In this document: positions 15,719-19,103 of the stretch, piece after piece
Numbering within the stretch: the stretch's first letter is position 1
Layout of the letters: every line of letters starts with the position of its first letter
Origin: an uncultured Verrucomicrobia subdivision 3 bacterium
GTDB taxonomy: Bacteria; Verrucomicrobiota; Verrucomicrobiae; Limisphaerales; UBA11358
Direction: 5' to 3'
Length of the DNA stretch: 19,103 nt
NCBI GenBank assembly: GCA_903921455.1
Contig: CAIXPZ010000046.1
Location: 1-19,103, forward strand
Translations under genes and position numbers: made by a program
The notes under the pieces: model-generated
Told to the model about the DNA's origin: nothing
Database searches by the model: none
The model's input: the letters and a program-made list of their open reading frames with translations, nothing else

Positions 15719-15746
15719 ACAACGAGCGTGAATGCCCTGTTCCTGA

Positions 15747-15770
15747 AAATTGCAAACTCTTTTGCAATTT
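15747..15770. promoter_or_regulatory. Perfect 10-bp inverted repeat, candidate operator between lysR and XRE gene
   Basis: AAATTGCAAA (15747-15756) and TTTGCAATTT (15761-15770) are exact complements separated by CTCT. The dyad lies 29 bases upstream of the LysR start on that strand and ~120 bases before the XRE start. Position and symmetry fit an operator for LysR autoregulation. As RNA it would form a leader hairpin in the lysR transcript. It has no T-run on either side. Confidence 0.55.
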
Positions 15771-15788
15771 AGAAGAGTCGAATTGAAC

Positions 15789-15816
15789 TATCGGTTCCAC
15801 CGATAAAACATATCGG
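15789..15816. promoter_or_regulatory. TATCGG repeat cluster, candidate operator
   Basis: TATCGGT (15789-15795) and ACCGATA (15799-15805) form a perfect 7-bp inverted repeat around TCC, and a third TATCGG follows at 15811-15816. Three copies of one hexamer in 28 bases between divergent regulator genes suggest a protein binding site, perhaps for the XRE protein encoded at 15891. A weak TTGAAC at 15783-15788 could be a -35 element, but no convincing -10 was found. Confidence 0.45.
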
Positions 15817-15890
15817 AACTACCCGTTTCGCATTTTTCAGCGGCGGTGTTATTTGAAGGTTGCGCTTTTTGCGAGTCGCAATTTTTACGA

Positions 15891-16160
15891 ATGACAAACG
15901 GCAAACCACGACGGACAAAGTATCCTGCCAATCTGGTCGGGCCGCGAATTCGTAAATTGAGGGTCGAGCGCGGCTGGTCACAGGCAAAATTTGCAGTGCA
16001 ATTGCAGTTAAAAGGACTGGACATGGGGCGCGACGTGGTTGCCCGGATTGAATGTCAAATTCGTGGCATCAGAGACTTGGACATCCCTTTTTTCGCCCGC
16101 ACTTTGGAGGTGGAGATTTCCCATCTATTTTTCAATTTGCCAGACACGAGTCCCCGTTGA
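15891..16160 (+). CDS. Second XRE-type helix-turn-helix regulator
   Basis: An 89-residue protein from ATG 15891; a GTG at 15846 would add 15 residues that do not look like an HTH protein start. Nearly the whole chain is one Cro/C1-like domain: LVGPRIRKLRVERGWSQ, then GRDVVARIE in the recognition region and LEVEISHLFF closing it. It aligns without gaps to the XRE protein at 8643-9014, so the two are paralogues, but it lacks the basic Pro-rich tail. It is divergent from lysR. A dyad TTGCGA-G-TCGCAA (15869-15881) sits 9 bases before its start and could be an autoregulatory site. Confidence 0.8.
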   Translation: MTNGKPRRTKYPANLVGPRIRKLRVERGWSQAKFAVQLQLKGLDMGRDVVARIECQIRGIRDLDIPFFARTLEVEISHLFFNLPDTSPR

Positions 16161-16196
16161 AAGCCAACCAACCTGCCAGATCATTATTTTCAAAAT

Positions 16197-16218
16197 GTTG
16201 TGATGATTTCATCACAAC
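16197..16218. promoter_or_regulatory. Perfect 22-bp palindrome upstream of the excisionase-like gene
   Basis: GTTGTGATGA (16197-16206) and TCATCACAAC (16209-16218) are exact complements around TT. It lies 37 bases before the ATG of the HTH protein at 16256, in a 95-base gap after the second XRE gene. The near-zero spacer makes it a DNA site for a dimeric regulator rather than an RNA hairpin. The binding protein may be one of the local XRE proteins, or the excisionase-like protein itself. Confidence 0.6.
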
Positions 16219-16255
16219 CAGCCTGCCGCAAAATGGTAAAACACAGTCAAACGCT

Positions 16256-16465
16256 ATGGACGCCAGCGAATCAAAAGCAACCGAACAACCGCCGCAAAAA
16301 GAACGGATCGCCTATTCAATCCACGAAGCCGCCGACATGCTCGGAGTGGATTATTTCAGCGTCTATCGGCTCATCCAGCGAGGGAAATTGAAGGCGTGTC
16401 GCGCCTTGCGCGGAAAGTTTCTCATATCGAAGACGGAGCTTTTCCGGCTGTTGAACACGGAGTAA
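16256..16465 (+). CDS. Excisionase-type HTH (MerR-like) DNA-binding protein
   Basis: A 69-residue protein from ATG 16256. After a polar N-terminus it carries the small winged HTH typical of excisionases and plasmid HTH_17 proteins: AYSIHEAADMLGVDYFSVYR, then LIQRGKLKACRALRGKFLIS and a short final helix ending LLNTE. Such proteins bend DNA at attachment sites to direct excision by a tyrosine recombinase, or act as regulators. A recombinase lies ~2.1 kb away on the other strand, which supports a recombination directionality role, though a purely regulatory role is equally possible. The gene ends five bases before the next ATG. Confidence 0.8.
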   Translation: MDASESKATEQPPQKERIAYSIHEAADMLGVDYFSVYRLIQRGKLKACRALRGKFLISKTELFRLLNTE

Positions 16466-16470
16466 AATTT

Positions 16471-17103
16471 ATGTTGAAACGAAATGGAGAAGATTGTGAA
16501 CACCCGGTGCCGAATTATCCCGGCCTGCTGACGACGAGCGAATATAAAGCCTACAACGTGGCCGTGCCGTTGGTGGCGGTGGAGGTGCAAATGTTCAACG
16601 AACGGACAAACACCCTGTCGGGAATTGACAATCAAAGCGCCCAAATCGCCGAGCAAGTTGCCGCGCAATCAACGCAGGGGCTGCAATCTTTGACTGTGAA
16701 AGGGACGCCGGAGAGCACCTGGCAAATCCGGCAAACTTTGTTCAAGTCGTCCCGGAGTGAGATGCTGCTTTGTTCGCGTGAGGTGGAAGAAAAAAAACAG
16801 TTTTCCATTGTTGAAAAGTTTGACCCCCGTTCTCAATATGCGCGCATCCACGGGGAGACGGATTTGCACATGATCGGCACCAACGCTTTTGCCTTGTTGC
16901 AATCTTTTGTGGAAAGCGAGCGAAGCGTTCTTCAGTTGTTCCGCAAGGATATTGAAGCCACGGTGGAAGAAAGCCTTTCAGAAAAGTTTCCTAATCAAAA
17001 TCACAGCCGGGTTGTGCGGGCAATTTCGGCGCGCTGTGGGAATCAAGCGGCGGTTGAAAGCGAAAAGGAAAAACCCGCGAAGAACATCAAAATTCGGATG
17101 TGA
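16471..17103 (+). CDS. Unrecognised 210-residue protein upstream of virB6/trbL
   Basis: The start at ATG 16471 is supported by GGAG at 16459-16462, eight bases upstream, and it follows the HTH gene by five bases. No signal peptide or membrane helix is seen. Visible stretches include PNYPGLLTTSEYKAYNVAV, a polar helical middle (NQSAQIAEQVAAQST), a block with SEMLLCSREVEEKKQ, and a basic Lys/Glu-rich tail. No known family is recognised. Its stop lies nine bases before the VirB6/TrbL start, so the two are probably co-expressed. A cytoplasmic accessory or DNA-processing role within the conjugation region is possible but unsupported by motif. Confidence 0.7.
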   Translation: MLKRNGEDCEHPVPNYPGLLTTSEYKAYNVAVPLVAVEVQMFNERTNTLSGIDNQSAQIAEQVAAQSTQGLQSLTVKGTPESTWQIRQTLFKSSRSEMLLCSREVEEKKQFSIVEKFDPRSQYARIHGETDLHMIGTNAFALLQSFVESERSVLQLFRKDIEATVEESLSEKFPNQNHSRVVRAISARCGNQAAVESEKEKPAKNIKIRM

Positions 17104-17112
17104 GGCGACTTT

Positions 17113-18234
17113 ATGGGCGACTTCAATTCCATGTTCCCGAATTTTCTGACCCAGTGTTTGTCGCTCAAAACATTGCTCACGCCTGTCGCTTTTTTGCTCA
17201 TCACCGGCGGGTTGATTGCCTCGACCATCGCGCATCATCGAAGCGGGAACGCCCAGCTTCAGGCAATCGGGAAAGTGATTGTCCTCATCATGCTGATTGT
17301 TTTCCTGCCGACTTGGGGAAATCAAATTGTGTCCATCGTGGACGACACGGTGAAAAATGTCTTGAAAGTTGATCCGGCGAAAATCCACGACCAGTATCAG
17401 GCGGCACTTCAAATTAAAAAATCAAGCGACGGAAATACAAGCTGGTGGGATAAACTTGTCAATTTTCCAGCTTCTATGGTCGAAGCCCTGATGTCGGTTG
17501 CCTTCATCATTTTGGGCTGGCTCGCGAGCACGATTGAATGGTGGGCGTATATTTTACAGAGCGCGATTTTGTTCATCGGCTATGCCCTGTCACCCATTTT
17601 CATTGGGATGCTGGCGTTTCCGTCGCTTCAACAAACAGGGCGTAATTATCTGCTAAATTTGGTAGGCGTAATGATCTGGCCGCTTGGATGGGGTGTCGCC
17701 GGCCTGATTACCCAGGGCATGATTGATTTTATGACCGACCAAAGCTTTTTAAGTTCTTCCTCTGCCCCAAACACACTTTATACTTTGCAAAATTTGATGG
17801 GACTCGCGTTCCTGGGCATCTGGATCATTTTCAGCACCATCGCCGCACCAACGGCCATTCAAAGGGCGATAACAATGGGACACTCCGCCGTTTCAAGCTT
17901 GTTCAGCGGAGGCTTCGCGGCGGGCCGGGCGGCGGCAACGGCTGGCGCGACCACGTTTGCCGATGGAGGCGCAGCCGGAATCAAGAACGCCATTGCTGCC
18001 GGGGCGATGGCGACAGCCGCTGCGACAGAATCATTGGCGGCATCTTCAATGAGCGACGGACATGGCGGCGGCGGCTCGTTGCTCGGTTCGCTCGCGCAAA
18101 TGAACAACCGGGCGCACGAGCGCGAGCGCGACAAAGAGGCGCAAAATAAACCACAAGGCTTTCCGCCCAATGATCCGACGGGTGATAAAACCGTCGCTGG
18201 ACTGATTGATAAAAGCCGCAATTCTGGCTCTTGA
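17113..18234 (+). CDS. trbL: VirB6/TrbL-like polytopic inner-membrane T4SS protein
   Basis: A 373-residue membrane protein with GAGG (17102-17105) seven bases before the ATG. Hydrophobic segments lie at about residues 20-40, 52-73, 121-140, 143-168, 178-206 and 223-246, so five or six membrane spans. The C-terminal ~125 residues are hydrophilic and rich in Gly/Ala/Ser (AAGRAAATAGATTF, AGAMATAAATESLAAS), a common feature of TrbL proteins. VirB6/TrbL forms part of the inner-membrane channel through which substrate DNA passes. It is separated from the rest of the T4SS operon by about 8.7 kb, mostly the regulator and giant-gene module. Confidence 0.82.
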   Translation: MGDFNSMFPNFLTQCLSLKTLLTPVAFLLITGGLIASTIAHHRSGNAQLQAIGKVIVLIMLIVFLPTWGNQIVSIVDDTVKNVLKVDPAKIHDQYQAALQIKKSSDGNTSWWDKLVNFPASMVEALMSVAFIILGWLASTIEWWAYILQSAILFIGYALSPIFIGMLAFPSLQQTGRNYLLNLVGVMIWPLGWGVAGLITQGMIDFMTDQSFLSSSSAPNTLYTLQNLMGLAFLGIWIIFSTIAAPTAIQRAITMGHSAVSSLFSGGFAAGRAAATAGATTFADGGAAGIKNAIAAGAMATAAATESLAASSMSDGHGGGGSLLGSLAQMNNRAHERERDKEAQNKPQGFPPNDPTGDKTVAGLIDKSRNSGS

Positions 18235-18287
18235 TTTTTTACAATAACAGGTGAAAACGCCCCGTCGTTGTGTTACAATAAGGTTGT

Positions 18288-18548
18288 ATGGAATTCCTTG
18301 CCATCATGGGAATTGGAACGCTGGTTGCCATCTGGGTTGTGGCGAACCTGCCGAACTCGCGCAGTCTTCGCCGCGATATGGTTTCGTTTGAAGAAAAGCC
18401 GCCCCAAACCCCCGCTTGGGGAAAAGAGATGTCCGACGTTTATTCAACGGATGGTTTTGATTATTTAAGAAAACTGGAGCTTAATCAAAAAGACCCGAGC
18501 CATTGGCCTTGTCCGTTCCCGCCGCCAGAGCCGCCCAAATACGATTAG
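18288..18548 (+). CDS. Small membrane-anchored hypothetical protein
   Basis: An 86-residue protein with AAGG four bases before the ATG. One hydrophobic helix lies at residues 2-21 (FLAIMGIGTLVAIWVVANL), followed by a polar chain and a Pro-rich end (PCPFPPPEPPKYD). It follows trbL by 53 bases; that gap carries a 9-base direct repeat, TTACAATAA, at 18239-18247 and 18273-18281. The stop overlaps the convergent integrase stop by four bases (18545-18548). No family is recognised. A small T4SS-associated or entry-exclusion-type protein is possible from position only. Confidence 0.65.
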   Translation: MEFLAIMGIGTLVAIWVVANLPNSRSLRRDMVSFEEKPPQTPAWGKEMSDVYSTDGFDYLRKLELNQKDPSHWPCPFPPPEPPKYD

Positions 18549-19103
18549 GCGGCTGGTTGCTTCTGGTTGCCTGAAATCTTCGCCTTCAATTTCTCAATGG
18601 TTGCAACGCCGACACGTTCCAGCAATTCATCCAGTAACGCTTGCGGCTCTGACAGTTCTTGTTCAAATACTTCGCGCCCCATTGCTGCTTTTGCACTCTG
18701 AAGATATTTCGGCAGCGGCACGATTTGCACCGGCTCGTTAGCCTGTCCCAAAAAAGTTTCAATCGCTTCGCTGGACGCCCACCACGGATAGGAATACGCC
18801 GCTTTTGCTTGAGCCACCGTTTTACCGCCATTCGTGGAGGGGGCAACCACTGATGGGGTTGGGTTGGGGGAAGCCGTCGCGTTGAGAGTTACGCTTTCGC
18901 CGAAAATAACTTTCTCCGCCATGTTCGCGGAGTGTTTGTCCCGCAAGTGGCCGTAGGTTTGCATCGCAAGCACACCACCATCTTTATGCCCCAACCACTT
19001 TGCAACGGTTGGAATGTCCACGCCAGACTCAATGCAGCGTGTTGCAAAGAGGTGTCGCAGGTCATGATGCGTCAGGTGAAAAAGCCCCAGCTTCTTGCAG
19101 GCG
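18545..19103 (-). CDS. Tyrosine recombinase/integrase, C-terminal part (N-terminus beyond the window)
   Basis: The minus-strand frame is open from the window edge to the stop at 18545, about 185 residues. It holds the end of the tyrosine recombinase catalytic domain: LTHHDLRHLFATRCIESGVD gives the HxxR box (His 19064-19066, Arg 19055-19057), WLGHKDGG gives the second conserved His, and QTYGHL carries the catalytic Tyr (codon 18953-18955). The first catalytic Arg and the N-terminal DNA-binding domain lie right of the window. After the Tyr, about 135 residues follow, much longer than usual, with a Pro/Thr-rich linker and a helical end. Such an enzyme integrates and excises the element at an attachment site. 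The gene converges on the small gene at 18288. Confidence 0.88.
   Translation of the reverse strand, partial: ACKKLGLFHLTHHDLRHLFATRCIESGVDIPTVAKWLGHKDGGVLAMQTYGHLRDKHSANMAEKVIFGESVTLNATASPNPTPSVVAPSTNGGKTVAQAKAAYSYPWWASSEAIETFLGQANEPVQIVPLPKYLQSAKAAMGREVFEQELSEPQALLDELLERVGVATIEKLKAKISGNQKQPAA

Noticed and set aside
15783..15812. Sigma-70 promoter for the XRE gene (TTGAAC with AACATA)
   Set aside because: The -10 match is poor and the spacing is 18; too weak to call beside the dyads.
1..19103. CRISPR array, tRNA or rRNA genes
   Set aside because: No regularly spaced direct repeats, no cloverleaf-like sequence with a plausible anticodon arm, and no rRNA-like segment were seen on reading.

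Overview
The window is part of a conjugative or integrative mobile element. It carries most of a type IV secretion system (T4SS) of the VirB/Trb kind, regulators, a very large DNA methyltransferase-helicase protein, and the C-terminal end of a tyrosine recombinase. Both edges cut through genes, so the element continues on each side. GC content is moderate and codons tend to end in G/C. Start sites often lack a strong Shine-Dalgarno sequence, and many genes overlap by ATGA or TGATG. The overall look (T4SS order, lipoproteins, short GC-rich hairpins) suggests a Gram-negative bacterium, possibly Verrucomicrobiota. No rRNA or housekeeping gene is present to confirm this, so the taxonomy is a guess.

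Region 1 (1-8443, + strand) is a compact T4SS operon: VirB3-like (partial), a small ORF, the VirB4 ATPase, a lipoprotein, VirB5/TrbJ, a small membrane protein, VirB8/TrbF, VirB9/TrbG, VirB10/TrbI, a second lipoprotein and a small soluble protein. VirB4 would power assembly. VirB8 is the inner-membrane scaffold. VirB9, VirB10 and a lipoprotein form the envelope-spanning core. VirB5/TrbJ is a periplasmic or pilus-associated component. VirB6/TrbL, the polytopic channel protein, lies about 9 kb further on (17113-18234). No relaxase, coupling protein (VirD4/TraG), VirB11, VirB2 pilin or VirB1 is visible.

Region 2 (8444-14820) looks like a separate module. It has a hairpin-rich intergenic segment, an XRE-type regulator, a 1729-residue protein joining an N6-adenine methyltransferase domain to an SNF2/DEAH helicase, a second hairpin that shares short flanking motifs with the first, a small frameshifted gene and a terminator. 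Inside the 5' end of the giant gene, in another frame, lies an 87-codon ORF that resembles TnpV proteins of conjugative transposons. Its codon use looks more gene-like than that of the frame it overlaps. This possible dual-coding segment is the most unusual feature of the window.

Region 3 (14759-16465) is regulatory: a divergent LysR gene, an intergenic region with several perfect dyads, a second XRE protein colinear with the first, a perfect 22-bp palindrome, and an excisionase-type HTH protein.

Region 4 (16471-19103) holds an unrecognised 210-residue protein, VirB6/TrbL, a small membrane protein, and the convergent, partial tyrosine recombinase. Excisionase-like protein, integrase and T4SS together support an integrative conjugative element. 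The missing relaxase and attachment sites must lie outside the window or be absent.
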